Source: a virus. From it: DNA of 41,813 nucleotides. A program made the translations under genes and the position numbers. Positions 17,145-24,940 of this stretch are shown here, one piece after another. Positions within the stretch are counted from its first letter, which is position 1. Every line of letters starts with the position of its first letter. The notes below the pieces were generated by a model. The model made no database searches, was not told where the DNA came from, and saw nothing but the letters and a program-made list of their open reading frames with translations. The DNA is taken from positions 1-41,813 of IMG/VR virus record IMGVR_UViG_3300036900_000112. One strand, 5' to 3'.

Positions 17145-17850
17145 CGCTTAGGCGCTTCCTTTGCGTCTCGCTCGGCCTTCGCTCGCACGCGTCGCGCGGT
17201 CTCGTCCTCGATGTCCAGTACCTCGTGGAAGTCCCGCAGGTCCGCCAGCGAGTAGATGGTGTCGAGTTCGTGCCGCGTGCAAAGAGGAGGGGCGCATCGC
17301 GTTGGCCTCCACAGGTACCAGTTGATGTTGTCTGACGGGACGGGCTCTATTCCGGCTTGGCCGTGCTGAGGAGTGAATCGGTAACCTCGGCCAAGCCGGA
17401 GAAAAAATCCCCGAAGTTCACCCGCAGGGCCTCCCCGAGGACGGCGTACATCGACTTGAGGCGGCCGGTGAAGTTCACGTCGACATCCACCGGCTTGCCG
17501 CCGATCCGCACGTATTCGAACATCGTCTTGACGAGCCGCCCGCGCCCCATCATCGGCGCGCCGTCCGGCTTCGCCCAGTCGGCCTCCGGCAGCGCGGAGA
17601 CAGCCGTCAGGAGGGCCACGGTCGCCATCAACGACTCTTTCTCTGGGCCTGGCATCGCCTTGACGCCGCCCAGGGCGAGTGCGGCCACTTCCTTTCCGCC
17701 CACCGCTGCCACGGCCGAGAGCGAGTTCCCGGCGTTGGCCACGGCCGGCTCGATGGCCGACCAGACCTCCATGCCCCTGGAGGCCGGCATCGTGTGGAAG
17801 GCGTATGAGATCCCTCCGATCTCCTTCTGGCTGATCCCGTGCGTCCCCAT
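17141..17850 (-). CDS. Tail assembly chaperone fusion made by -1 frameshift (236 aa)
   Basis: This is the gpGT-like extended product. Ribosomes read codons 1-150, slip back one base on T TTT TTC (plus-strand 17401-17407), and continue for 86 more codons to a TGA that overlaps the tape-measure ATG. The extension has no start codon of its own with a ribosome site, yet it is clearly protein-like. It has DNINWYLWRP, then HELDTIYSLADLRDFHEVLD, which resembles the C-terminal 'T' part of other phages (an acidic helical segment after a 'W.L..P' turn). It recruits tail tube protein in known systems. The frameshift is inferred from sequence and synteny and has not been measured. Confidence 0.75.
17347..17850 (-). 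CDS. Tail assembly chaperone, zero-frame product (167 aa)
   Basis: This is the gpG-like chaperone that binds the tape measure during tail assembly. It begins MGTHGISQKE, is mostly helical, and has an Ala/Leu-rich centre. Near the C-terminus comes LRVNFGDFFSGLAEV, where the GAT TTT TTC codons create a -1 slippery site at F149-F150. The zero-frame stop is only 17 codons later. It sits between the tail tube gene and the tape measure, the standard place for this chaperone pair. A fraction of ribosomes should shift to make the longer form listed separately. Confidence 0.8.
   Translation of the reverse strand: MGTHGISQKEIGGISYAFHTMPASRGMEVWSAIEPAVANAGNSLSAVAAVGGKEVAALALGGVKAMPGPEKESLMATVALLTAVSALPEADWAKPDGAPMMGRGRLVKTMFEYVRIGGKPVDVDVNFTGRLKSMYAVLGEALRVNFGDFFSGLAEVTDSLLSTAKPE
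17351..17407 (-). promoter_or_regulatory. -1 ribosomal frameshift signal: slippery heptamer plus 13-bp stem
   Basis: The minus strand carries TTTTTTC (17407-17401), in the ideal X XXY YYZ phase. Directly downstream is a perfect inverted repeat, TCCGGCTTGGCCG (17400-17388) and CGGCCAAGCCGGA (17363-17351), with a 24-base loop. The zero-frame TAG follows at 17349-17347. The stem starts with no spacer, so its first few pairs would be melted when the ribosome is on the heptamer, leaving an effective spacer of several bases. Confidence 0.8.
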
Positions 17851-17853
17851 GGC

Positions 17854-18345
17854 CTACTGCCCCGCCGCCGCCGCCGCGATGAACGCCGCGAAGACAGGGT
17901 CGCCGAGCAACACGGACGTGTCGCTGGCGACGATCGTCCACTCCTGCACCTTGGCGTCCTTGCCGCGGGCGATGTCGGGTACCTGCTTGACGTATCCCTG
18001 GAGCCCCTTGATGACGTCCAGCCGATTGGTGTCGGTGAACATGATCGAGATCGGAACGAATACGTCCGCCTCCTCCGATTCCAGCAGCGCCAGCCCGGCA
18101 TTCAGGTACTTGTTCGTCGGGCTCGTCTGAAAGATTTTCAGCGTGAACTCGCCGCTGCGGTCCGAGCTCCGGAAGATCACCATGTCGCCGCCGCATCCGA
18201 CCTTGTCCGTCGCGCTCGGCTGGCGCCGCTTGAACATGAAGCAGTCATCGTCGTCAGACCACTCCGTGACCTCGTGGGGCGGAAGGGTCGGCGCGAACTC
18301 CACCATGACCACGATGCTGCCGAAATCTGCTGCTTTGAGTCCCAT
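17854..18345 (-). CDS. Tail tube protein, DUF3277-like (163 aa)
   Basis: The protein reads ADFGSIVVMVEFAPT, then a charged stretch 'DDDDCFMFKRRQ', then the core FRSSDRSGEFTLKIFQTSPT. The core matches the DUF3277 tail tube pattern ('s.d.SGe.tl.l.qtSPsN..L'). The 'PDIARGKDAKVQEWTIVAS' segment near the end also matches. It would polymerise inside the sheath. An AGGAG site lies 9 bases before ATG 18345, which decides the start; the upstream frame is sheath antisense/out-of-frame. It follows the sheath gene directly, as expected. Confidence 0.85.
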   Translation of the reverse strand: MGLKAADFGSIVVMVEFAPTLPPHEVTEWSDDDDCFMFKRRQPSATDKVGCGGDMVIFRSSDRSGEFTLKIFQTSPTNKYLNAGLALLESEEADVFVPISIMFTDTNRLDVIKGLQGYVKQVPDIARGKDAKVQEWTIVASDTSVLLGDPVFAAFIAAAAAGQ

Positions 18346-18355
18346 GTCGAGGCTC

Positions 18356-19843
18356 CTATTGCTGGAAGGCGAAGACCACGGATCCCTTTTGGACCGCGCC
18401 GGCGCCGGTGGCGATGATGGTGATCGCGGGCGCCTTGCGCGCCGCCCGATCCGAGTCGCTGAGGGTCGAGACCGGAGCGATGAAGATGTAATAACCGTCC
18501 TTGAGACGGTCGCCGCTCTTGATCTCCCCGACGTCGTCCCCATTCCAGGTGCCCGGCGCGAGGATGCCGGCGGCGACTGCCTGGGCCATCACCTTGGCGA
18601 GCGCGGTCCCCACTCGCGCCAGCCCCTTGTCGGTCTGCGCGACCTTCGTCGGCAGACTCGTGATAGCGACGAAGTAGGAGTTCTGAAGCTGCGCCTGCAT
18701 CCAGTCCAGGTTGAAGACCTGGTCGATGAACGTCCCGTCCTCGCACTTCCCCTGCGCGAACATCGCGAACCCGTTGGTCGCGCCCGGCGCCGCGAACGGC
18801 GTGTAGTAGTTCAGATCCTTCGCCTCCAGCGCAAGACGCTCGGTCTCGGTGATGCTGTCGACCGGAATGCCTGGGAGCTGCTTGCCGAACAGCGTGATCG
18901 CCGAGTTAGGCTGCGTGAGATCAACCAGGAGCTCGCGGGAGAGCGCCGAGACGCCGGCATAGGCGCTCCCCGACCACGTCCCGAAGCTGTTCTCGTACTC
19001 GTTCGACTGCGCGAAGCTGCCGAGGTCCGTCGTCGTGGCCGACAGCTTGGCCGCCGGATCGGTCACCGTGAACGAGAACAGATACGTCCCAGCTTCCGCC
19101 CACGCCATGGCGTCCTTCTGGTCCTGTGTCGTGCCGCCAGCGAGCGCGAGGCCGAAGAAGTTGGGATCGAAGACCGCCGAGGCGTTGAGGGCGGCGGTCA
19201 TGGTCTCGATCGCGATCCCGGCGTACGCCTGGGCTCCGGTCCCGGACGCCAGCCCCAGGAGCACGGAGACGTCCGTCGGCGTTCCCGAATGCGTCGGCGC
19301 CGCGGCGTAGCCGATGCTCGAGGACGTCCCCGTGGTCGGGCTCGTGATGACGAAGCAGCCGAGGGCGGCATTCCAGGTGCAGGTCGTCGAGGCGACCAGG
19401 GCGGCAAGCGCCGTCTGAATCGTGGTCGCGATCTGGGGCATGGTCGTGTCGGCCGAGAAGTTCAGGCCGCTGATCTGCTCGTTCACCCCGTCGATCGCGA
19501 TGTCGAAGCCACCGGCCGTGACGGCCTGGAACGCCGACAGCAGCGTCGCGGAGACGTTGGCGCCACGCAGTTGACCCGACTGCGCCGCCAGGAACTGGCG
19601 GCCGATCTTGAGCAGCGCGGCGCCCTTCTGTCCGAACCAGGCGGAGGCAGCTTTGTACTCCTCGGTCGTCGGCGCAAAGTCCACGCCCACTCCCGTCAGG
19701 TTCACGTAGGCCCGCGTCCGCTCGCTGAGCGGCAGGACCGCGCTCTTTCCGAGGATCAGGCCGGTGCTGAAACTGCGCCCGGCGGCGGCAGGCGCGCTCG
19801 TCTGCACGGCAACGGTGATGACGTCGTTTTGGCTCAGACTCAT
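18356..19843 (-). CDS. Contractile tail sheath, DUF3383-like (495 aa)
   Basis: This is the sheath subunit that contracts to drive the tube into the host, and it shows the phage is a myovirus. Family features are the N-terminal 'NDVITVAVQTSAPAAAGRSF' region and 'TGLILGKS..LPLSERTRAYVNL'. Then come 'PTTEEYKAASAWFGQ' and 'ALLKIGRQFL'. The C-terminal part has 'LEAKDLNYYTPFAAPGATN', another DUF3383 landmark. The size is normal. The ATG overlaps the upstream stop by 4 bases. Confidence 0.9.
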   Translation of the reverse strand: MSLSQNDVITVAVQTSAPAAAGRSFSTGLILGKSAVLPLSERTRAYVNLTGVGVDFAPTTEEYKAASAWFGQKGAALLKIGRQFLAAQSGQLRGANVSATLLSAFQAVTAGGFDIAIDGVNEQISGLNFSADTTMPQIATTIQTALAALVASTTCTWNAALGCFVITSPTTGTSSSIGYAAAPTHSGTPTDVSVLLGLASGTGAQAYAGIAIETMTAALNASAVFDPNFFGLALAGGTTQDQKDAMAWAEAGTYLFSFTVTDPAAKLSATTTDLGSFAQSNEYENSFGTWSGSAYAGVSALSRELLVDLTQPNSAITLFGKQLPGIPVDSITETERLALEAKDLNYYTPFAAPGATNGFAMFAQGKCEDGTFIDQVFNLDWMQAQLQNSYFVAITSLPTKVAQTDKGLARVGTALAKVMAQAVAAGILAPGTWNGDDVGEIKSGDRLKDGYYIFIAPVSTLSDSDRAARKAPAITIIATGAGAVQKGSVVFAFQQ

Positions 19844-20412
19844 GACTGGACCTCGATGGTGATGGTTTTCGAATCGACGGTGAGGCCGACGCTGCCGCTT
19901 CCGACCGTCGGGATTTGCGAGGACTCACGGTTGACGACGTTGAAGGTCAGGTCGACCTGGCCCCGGCTCTTCCAGATTCCGTTTTCGAGCGCGGTCAGAT
20001 CTCGGGCGTCACTGGCATCGATGAATGCCAGTCCGAGGCTCCGGATCAGATCGAAGGTCGCTCCCATCGTCATGCGCTGGCCGACCCGAGCGGCGTCATC
20101 GACCGCTCGCAGCGTCCAAACGGCGATCCCGGCCGCATCGGCGTTTCCGCCGCGGTAGAAGTTCACGCTGGCCACGACCTGTTTGAGTTGGTCGACGTTC
20201 TCGGTGACCGGGCTCGCATTGGTGTCGTCGACATTCTCGGTCGTGATGGCCGGCCACCCCAGATCCGTCATCCGGATGATCTCGACGGTCGCGAGGTGCT
20301 GGACCTGCGTGCCCGCGCCCGCGAGTTGGTTCGCGGGCCGCACGGAATCCGTCGCCATCGCCATCGCCACGCGGACGATCTCGCGGATCGACTGCGCGAT
20401 GTCCGCGATCAT
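19840..20412 (-). CDS. Neck/tail terminator protein (190 aa)
   Basis: Located just before the sheath, it has 'PAITTENVDD', 'QLKQVVASVNFYRGGNADAAG' without its last residues, and 'DLTALENGIWKSRGQVDLTFNV' (here cut to key parts). This matches the gp12-like neck terminator (LIC_12616-type) family, which caps the tail tube before head joining. The start at 20412 is set by the ATGA overlap with the upstream connector gene; the longer upstream frame is antisense/shadow. Confidence is moderate because the family is divergent. Confidence 0.7.
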   Translation of the reverse strand: MIADIAQSIREIVRVAMAMATDSVRPANQLAGAGTQVQHLATVEIIRMTDLGWPAITTENVDDTNASPVTENVDQLKQVVASVNFYRGGNADAAGIAVWTLRAVDDAARVGQRMTMGATFDLIRSLGLAFIDASDARDLTALENGIWKSRGQVDLTFNVVNRESSQIPTVGSGSVGLTVDSKTITIEVQS

Positions 20413-20771
20413 GGCGTGAACCTCTCCGCAAATACGCGCCTGTACCCGTTCTTGACCCTGTCCTCGCGTTTGACGACCCGGTAGGACTTGCCGTTGACGA
20501 TCAGGATGTCGGAGCCAGCGCCGGTCTGGTCGCCGACCTGGATCTCGTCGCCGCTCCAGACCGAGATCACGTCCGTGAGGTTGGTCCCCTCGGGGAGCGC
20601 CTTCAGGTCGGCCTCGGTCGCCGGCTGGACCGTCGCCACCAGCGGGACCGCATCGGCATAGGCTGCGGTCGCGATGCCTTCGTTCGCGAACGTCGGCGCC
20701 AGGGCGCGGAGAATTGAGATCGTCTGCGCGAAGTCGGGGTCCCCGTTGAGCTCGCTGATGTCGATGGGCAT
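20409..20771 (-). CDS. Head-tail connector/head closure candidate (120 aa)
   Basis: This small protein has a helical N-terminus (MPIDISELNGDPDFAQTISI) and a beta C-terminus containing WSGDEIQVGDQTGAG and SYRVVKREDRVKNGYRR. The 'Y.V....D...NGy.r' ending resembles head-closure or stopper proteins, which sit between DUF4054 connectors and tail terminators. No specific family is recognised. It is coupled to its neighbours by 1- and 4-base overlaps. Confidence 0.6.
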   Translation of the reverse strand: MPIDISELNGDPDFAQTISILRALAPTFANEGIATAAYADAVPLVATVQPATEADLKALPEGTNLTDVISVWSGDEIQVGDQTGAGSDILIVNGKSYRVVKREDRVKNGYRRVFAERFTP

Positions 20772-21241
20772 CAGGTAGCCTCGACGACGTGGGTGACGGA
20801 CTGGCGAAGCGAGGCCGTGTCGATGGTCGGCTGGCTTGACTTCTTCTTCGCGATCGTGGCAGGCGCGTTGGGCGCGAAGTGGTCGCCGGCCATGTACTGC
20901 TTGACCGATCCGGCCGCGACGGCCCCCATGGTCTCGAGCACGGCCTCCGTCGACCGCGTTCCTTCCACGACAGCGCGGAGTCCATGCTCAGCGACTTGGC
21001 GCACTGCAGGCAGTGAGTCGTTGACGCCGCCGCGCAGGAACGGCCGCTCGGGCTGGTTGATTGATGGCCGCCCGAACTCAACCGCGGACGCGACTAGCGC
21101 CATCGACGTCCCGTCTGCTTCGACCGGCCCGCTCGGCACGCCCACCTTGACCACCTTATTCCGGGCGGCGTCCATGCGGCGCTGCAACTCGGCCAGGCCG
21201 CGGAGTTGGGTATCGCCTTCGATGCGGACGGAGACGCTCAT
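20771..21241 (-). CDS. Tail completion/neck protein, Mu gpG-type virion morphogenesis (156 aa)
   Basis: KVGVPSGPVEADGTSMALVA, then AVEFGRPSINQPERPFLRGG, match phage tail completion proteins ('vGv..g....dG..va.vA...EFG.....iPeRpFLR'). The C-terminal segment has 'FAPNAPATIAKKKSSQPTIDT', the usual 'f.pl.p.Ti..K.....pLidtG.l' motif. It links the head connector to the tail. The start at 21241 uses a TGATG overlap; the frame extends seven codons further up, to 21262. Confidence 0.8.
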   Translation of the reverse strand: MSVSVRIEGDTQLRGLAELQRRMDAARNKVVKVGVPSGPVEADGTSMALVASAVEFGRPSINQPERPFLRGGVNDSLPAVRQVAEHGLRAVVEGTRSTEAVLETMGAVAAGSVKQYMAGDHFAPNAPATIAKKKSSQPTIDTASLRQSVTHVVEAT

Positions 21242-21633
21242 CAGAACGGCCCCTGGCCGCAAAACACTGGTCCCAGCGTGGCCACGGCACCCATGCCGTA
21301 CAGACTGAGCAGTGCGTCGAGCCGAGCCCCGTAGGTCGTCTGCCCTGCCACTGCCTTGGCCCCCTGCGAGATGGACGTCTTGATGCTCTCTGAGCCGACC
21401 CTCTTCTCGGTGCTCGAAGAGCTCGACGCGAGGACACCGCCGGCACCGAACTTGATGGCGATGTCCTGCGCGGCGAGTTGGTCGGCGACCCAGAGCCCCG
21501 TTGCGAGATCGAGTTGAGTCCCCAGCTTGTCCGGGTCGTACTCCGGCGCCGCCGCGAGAAGCACGGCGATGCGCGCATCGTATGTCGGCGACGGAAATTG
21601 GGGAAACAAGGTCTGGAAGCCGGGGACGTCCAT
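21241..21633 (-). CDS. DUF4054 head-tail connector (130 aa)
   Basis: FQTLFPQFPSPTYDARIAVL at the N-terminus and the later helices fit the DUF4054 head-tail connector family ('F...FPef.....dp.i...l..a'). The family binds the portal after packaging. A Ser-rich loop (LASSSSSTEKRVG) and an 'YGARLDALLSLYGMG' helix follow. It lies immediately upstream of the neck protein, with a 1-base overlap. Confidence 0.8.
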   Translation of the reverse strand: MDVPGFQTLFPQFPSPTYDARIAVLLAAAPEYDPDKLGTQLDLATGLWVADQLAAQDIAIKFGAGGVLASSSSSTEKRVGSESIKTSISQGAKAVAGQTTYGARLDALLSLYGMGAVATLGPVFCGQGPF

Positions 21634-21642
21634 TGCTGCTCG

Positions 21643-21918
21643 CTACTTACTGCCCTTCGGGTCGGCCGGCTTTGCCTCGGCCGCGGCCTTGGCAACCACC
21701 TCGGACACGGTCTGATCGACCAGGGAGCCGTCATCGAACCAGCCCTTGACGATCGGGTCCTTGACCGCCTCGGCCAGCTTCTTGTCGTCGATCTCGGTGA
21801 CGGCGTTGGCCGCGAAGACGACGTGCTCGCGCTCGATGATCGTCTTTCCGTCGGGCGCCAGCCCGTTCCCGATGTACGTGCCGAGGCCGCCCCCGGTCGT
21901 GTTCTTGATCTTCCGCAT
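21643..21918 (-). CDS. Small head-region hypothetical protein (91 aa)
   Basis: The protein begins MRKIKNTTGGGLGTYIGNGL and continues with IIEREHVVFAANAVTEID, then an Ala/Lys-rich tail. An excellent AAGGAGG ribosome site precedes the ATG. It lies between the major capsid protein and the DUF4054 connector. A minor head or decoration role is likely by position only. A 78-base gap separates it from the capsid gene; nothing else was seen in that gap. Confidence 0.65.
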   Translation of the reverse strand: MRKIKNTTGGGLGTYIGNGLAPDGKTIIEREHVVFAANAVTEIDDKKLAEAVKDPIVKGWFDDGSLVDQTVSEVVAKAAAEAKPADPKGSK

Positions 21919-21996
21919 GCTCGATCCTCCTTGCGTTCACGATGCGCCGCCGCGCGACGCGCCCCAAATTCGGACGCATCGCGGGCAGCGGTCGGC

Positions 21997-23037
21997 CTAG
22001 ACGCCGTCCATATACTCCGCGGTGTAGATCTTCGCGAAGTCGAGCCCGCCGAGACGGTACTCGCTGTAGACGATGACCATGAGGCCATCCATCTGGGGGG
22101 CCATGAAGCGCTGAGGCATTGGGAGGTGGAACTTGACGTTCAGCGGATTCGGCGTGTAGGCCAGGCAGCGCTTGGTGGCCGAGCCGCCCAGCGTCTCGAG
22201 CGCCGAGGGACCCGGGATGATGGTCAGCGGCTTGCCCGTCATGTTGGTGTAGAGATTGTTGGTGGTCAGCCACTTCATGACGGTCTCGTTGACACCGGTC
22301 GACCGCAGCTGCATCAGGCGCGAGACCCGCGAAGGCGGAATGACCAGCACGGACGGCGGGTACTTCTGCTTCGATTTCACGAATACATTGCCCAGGACCG
22401 TATTGATGTCCGCAGCGATGGTGTCAGCCGTGGCCGCCGACCAGTCCGCGCCGCTGGCGCGCGTATTCGCGTCGACAGTGGAGTAGTTCAGGAGTCCCTT
22501 GAAGTTCGACTCCACCTCCCCGATCAGAGCGACGTCGTTGATGTGATCCTCGGCGCCCTCGACCGCTGCCTGCTGATCGGCCGCCGGCAGCGGCGTCAGG
22601 TAGCGCACCGACTGCCGGATCTGCTGCAGCGAGTATGCGTACCCGATCGCGTTGTGCGAGACCGAGACGCCCGCCTGAGAGGTGGCGACGTTCGCCATCG
22701 GGACGTTGTTCGCCGATGGATGAACGCGGCGACCTTTCCCGGTGCGGTCGGTCGTCCGGTGGAGGACAGTCTCCGCCCATTCGCCGGCCTCGGACGTGAC
22801 GCATCCGCCGGGCAGGAGGACGCGGTAGAACCGCTCCTCGTACTCCTGCGGGCGCGCCTCGGTCTCGAGGTAGGCGAGCTGCCCCACAAGGTGGGTCATC
22901 GGCTCCATGTCGCGGGCGCTGACGCCGAAACGACTGGCATTGTCGCGCGCGAACTGCGTTAGCTCCTCTCCCCGCTCGTCAGGGAAGTTGTCGATGATGA
23001 CGGGCGATCCCGAAGTGTCGATGGTTTGGATTCTCAT
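21997..23037 (-). CDS. Major capsid protein, DUF2184-like (346 aa)
   Basis: This is the HK97-fold shell subunit. DUF2184 features include the N-terminal arm ('SARDMEPMTHLVGQLAYLET'), 'ERFYRVLLPGG', 'IGYAYSLQQIRQS' and the P-domain/spine pattern. The central 'GLLNYSTVDANT' precedes a nucleotide-rich loop and 'PPSVLVIPPSRVSRLM'. The end has 'FHLPMPQRFMAPQMDGL', the usual C-terminal DUF2184 pattern. AAGGA lies 6 bases before the ATG. The size is typical, and the position after the decoration gene is standard. Confidence 0.88.
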   Translation of the reverse strand: MRIQTIDTSGSPVIIDNFPDERGEELTQFARDNASRFGVSARDMEPMTHLVGQLAYLETEARPQEYEERFYRVLLPGGCVTSEAGEWAETVLHRTTDRTGKGRRVHPSANNVPMANVATSQAGVSVSHNAIGYAYSLQQIRQSVRYLTPLPAADQQAAVEGAEDHINDVALIGEVESNFKGLLNYSTVDANTRASGADWSAATADTIAADINTVLGNVFVKSKQKYPPSVLVIPPSRVSRLMQLRSTGVNETVMKWLTTNNLYTNMTGKPLTIIPGPSALETLGGSATKRCLAYTPNPLNVKFHLPMPQRFMAPQMDGLMVIVYSEYRLGGLDFAKIYTAEYMDGV

Positions 23038-23074
23038 AGTCCTTTTCCTTCGTTGGTGTTGGGATTGCCCGGAA

Positions 23075-23614
23075 CTAGTTGATCTTGCCGCGGGTGATGG
23101 CGTGACCCTCGATCTCGGCCAGCGTGCCGGCCGTGATGGCGCCGCTGCCGCACCACTTCCAGCCGGTCATGGCGACCCGGCCCACCCCGGCAACGCCGCC
23201 CAGCGAACTGCCGAACGCCGTGGTCTGCGCGCCGGCGCCGGCCGTGATGACGATGACCTCATCACCGCCGCGGACGTTCTCGGCGGCGAAGACCGCGACA
23301 CGGCCCTCGACCTTCACCGGGACGGGCTCGTACTGATTCAGCTTCACGGTGTCGGTCGTGAAATCCGCGTCCTTCATCGGGATGCGGAGGATCACACCGA
23401 GGATGTCGTCGGTATCGGCCGCCATCGGTTTGCAGGTCTCGACGCCGCCGGGCGTGGTCGTGCTCGCCGTGCCGCGAACGGCCGGAATGCCGGCGTCCAG
23501 CGCGGTCGCAGACTCGTTCATGTAGGTGTTGGTCGGCCGATCGGGCGTCATGTCCTGGCCGGCATAGGCAAATGCCGGCTTGACGTTGACGGTTGCGTTT
23601 GATGGGTTCGCCAT
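23075..23614 (-). CDS. Capsid decoration/structural cement-like protein (179 aa)
   Basis: A beta-rich, Gly/Thr-rich protein with VEGRVAVFAAENVRGGDEVI and AVRGTASTTTPGG. Its pattern resembles small head-decoration or 'structural cement' proteins located between scaffold and capsid genes. An AGGAG site is present. It has no catalytic motif. The assignment leans on position and fold-like composition. Confidence 0.65.
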   Translation of the reverse strand: MANPSNATVNVKPAFAYAGQDMTPDRPTNTYMNESATALDAGIPAVRGTASTTTPGGVETCKPMAADTDDILGVILRIPMKDADFTTDTVKLNQYEPVPVKVEGRVAVFAAENVRGGDEVIVITAGAGAQTTAFGSSLGGVAGVGRVAMTGWKWCGSGAITAGTLAEIEGHAITRGKIN

Positions 23615-23650
23615 GGCTCGGTTCTCCTGTTCCTGTGGTGGTTGCCGGGA

Positions 23651-24307
23651 CTAGGCGGACGCCGAGCCGCCGTTGGTGCGCGTCTGACGCGCGTTGTAGT
23701 CGATCACGCGAGCACCCGAGGTGTTGCCGCCACCGGTCTTTCCGGGAGCGAACGCCCGCGCCGCCGCGTCGTTGGCGCTGGAGCTGGAGCCGAAGACGAA
23801 GCCCGCGCCGCCAGCGGCCCGCACCGCCACGGCGGCATCGAACGCCAGCTTTGCGATCTCGGGCTTCGCCTCGGACGGCTTCACGCCGCCGAGAACCGCC
23901 ATCACGCCGGGGTACTTCGCGGCGTCCTTGGCGACGTGCTCGAGAGCGGCGATATGGATCGCGGGAGCGCCGAGTCCCTTCGAGTCGAACGAATCGCCGA
24001 GGATGGTCTTGGCGTCGGAGATCGCCTTGGTCAGCTCTTGCACCATGGCGGCCTTCTGCTCGTCGGTGACGACCTTTGCCTGCAACTCGGCGAGCTTCGC
24101 GGCGTGCTCGGTCGCGGCCGCGGTCGCGGCGTCGGACGCTGCCTTCAGCGCCGCCTTGGCCGCCGTCGACTCGCCAATGGCGGCATCGCGGGCCGCCTCA
24201 GCCGCCGTGACGCTGTCGCGAGCCCGCTTGAGGGCGACTTCGACCATCGCCCCCTGGTTGTCGTCCTCGAAGTTGACGTTCGTTCCGTCGATGGTGACCG
24301 TTCGCAT
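23651..24307 (-). CDS. Possible nested scaffold from internal start (218 aa)
   Basis: Inside the DUF2213 gene, codon 212 is an ATG. It begins MRTVTIDGTNVNF and is preceded by AGGAG nine bases upstream. Starting there gives exactly the coiled-coil scaffold half without the protease domain. In Mu and lambda the scaffold is likewise an in-frame internal product of the protease gene. Whether it is used here is inference, but the ribosome site is better than the one for the full-length GTG. Confidence 0.5.
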   Translation of the reverse strand: MRTVTIDGTNVNFEDDNQGAMVEVALKRARDSVTAAEAARDAAIGESTAAKAALKAASDAATAAATEHAAKLAELQAKVVTDEQKAAMVQELTKAISDAKTILGDSFDSKGLGAPAIHIAALEHVAKDAAKYPGVMAVLGGVKPSEAKPEIAKLAFDAAVAVRAAGGAGFVFGSSSSANDAAARAFAPGKTGGGNTSGARVIDYNARQTRTNGGSASA

Positions 24308-24940
24308 GATTCGCTTCTCCTGGTTGGGTTTCTTGTCGGCAACCCGAAGCCCGGGCCCACCGCGCGCTTGCCAAACAATCGCGACGTGGTTGCCCACGAT
24401 GTCGCGCATGACGCCGTCGTACGCCTGACCGTCCGGGGTGGTCCCCGGGGTCATGTCGAGATCGAACGAGTAGCCGCAAGAGAGCTGGCTCTTGTCGTAC
24501 GTCACGACCATTTCGATCGTGCTGGCGTCCTTGAAATAGAGATTCGCGCCGAGATTGATGCCGTCTCCCGCCGGGGCTACGTCGTGGACGTCTCCGCTCG
24601 TCACGGAGCGGTAGTTGGACGCCGTCACACCATCGCTGGTCGATGGGTGATCGTTGGTGAGCGTCTGGCGCTCGAACGTGCTGTAGGACTCCGGCTTGAA
24701 GACTTCCTCGGGCGGCCGATAGAGCCGGATCGTGCGGTTGGTTCCCTCGATCCCGAGCTCACGAGCGCCGTACTCCTGGATGCCGGTCCGCGAGATGTTC
24801 GCGGGGGTAATCATGAAGCCCTCATCGGTCATGCGGCGCTTCGAGGCGTCGGCGATCTCGAACGGAAGCAGGTCGAACGCCTGCCAGCGCGTGGGCTTGC
24901 CAGCCTTGAAGTCGATCGCCTTTACGCGCTCGCGCTTCAC
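23651..24940 (-). CDS. DUF2213 prohead protease/scaffold fusion (429 aa, GTG start)
   Basis: The N-terminal domain (~1-205) is DUF2213: GFMITPANISRTGIQEYG, IRLYRPPEEVFKPES, LTNDHPS, SCGYSFDLD and GNHVAIVWQARGG all match. This family is thought to be a capsid maturation protease. The C-terminal half (~225-330) is Ala/Lys/Glu coiled coil, as in scaffolds, then a Gly/Ser tail. The start is GTG at 24940, overlapping the minor-head stop as GTGA. The frame is open upstream but as antisense of that gene. An internal start at codon 212 is listed separately. It resembles the Mu I/Z arrangement. Confidence 0.85.
   Translation of the reverse strand: MKRERVKAIDFKAGKPTRWQAFDLLPFEIADASKRRMTDEGFMITPANISRTGIQEYGARELGIEGTNRTIRLYRPPEEVFKPESYSTFERQTLTNDHPSTSDGVTASNYRSVTSGDVHDVAPAGDGINLGANLYFKDASTIEMVVTYDKSQLSCGYSFDLDMTPGTTPDGQAYDGVMRDIVGNHVAIVWQARGGPGLRVADKKPNQEKRIMRTVTIDGTNVNFEDDNQGAMVEVALKRARDSVTAAEAARDAAIGESTAAKAALKAASDAATAAATEHAAKLAELQAKVVTDEQKAAMVQELTKAISDAKTILGDSFDSKGLGAPAIHIAALEHVAKDAAKYPGVMAVLGGVKPSEAKPEIAKLAFDAAVAVRAAGGAGFVFGSSSSANDAAARAFAPGKTGGGNTSGARVIDYNARQTRTNGGSASA

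Noticed and set aside
18143-20158. Plus-strand open frame of ~670 codons opposite the sheath and tube genes
   Set aside because: Arg/Gly-rich shadow typical of GC-rich DNA, opposite three confidently identified tail genes. It has no motif and no ribosome site.
21478-22962. Plus-strand open frame of 494 codons over the capsid gene
   Set aside because: Shadow of the major capsid gene; low-complexity Arg/Asp/Val pattern.
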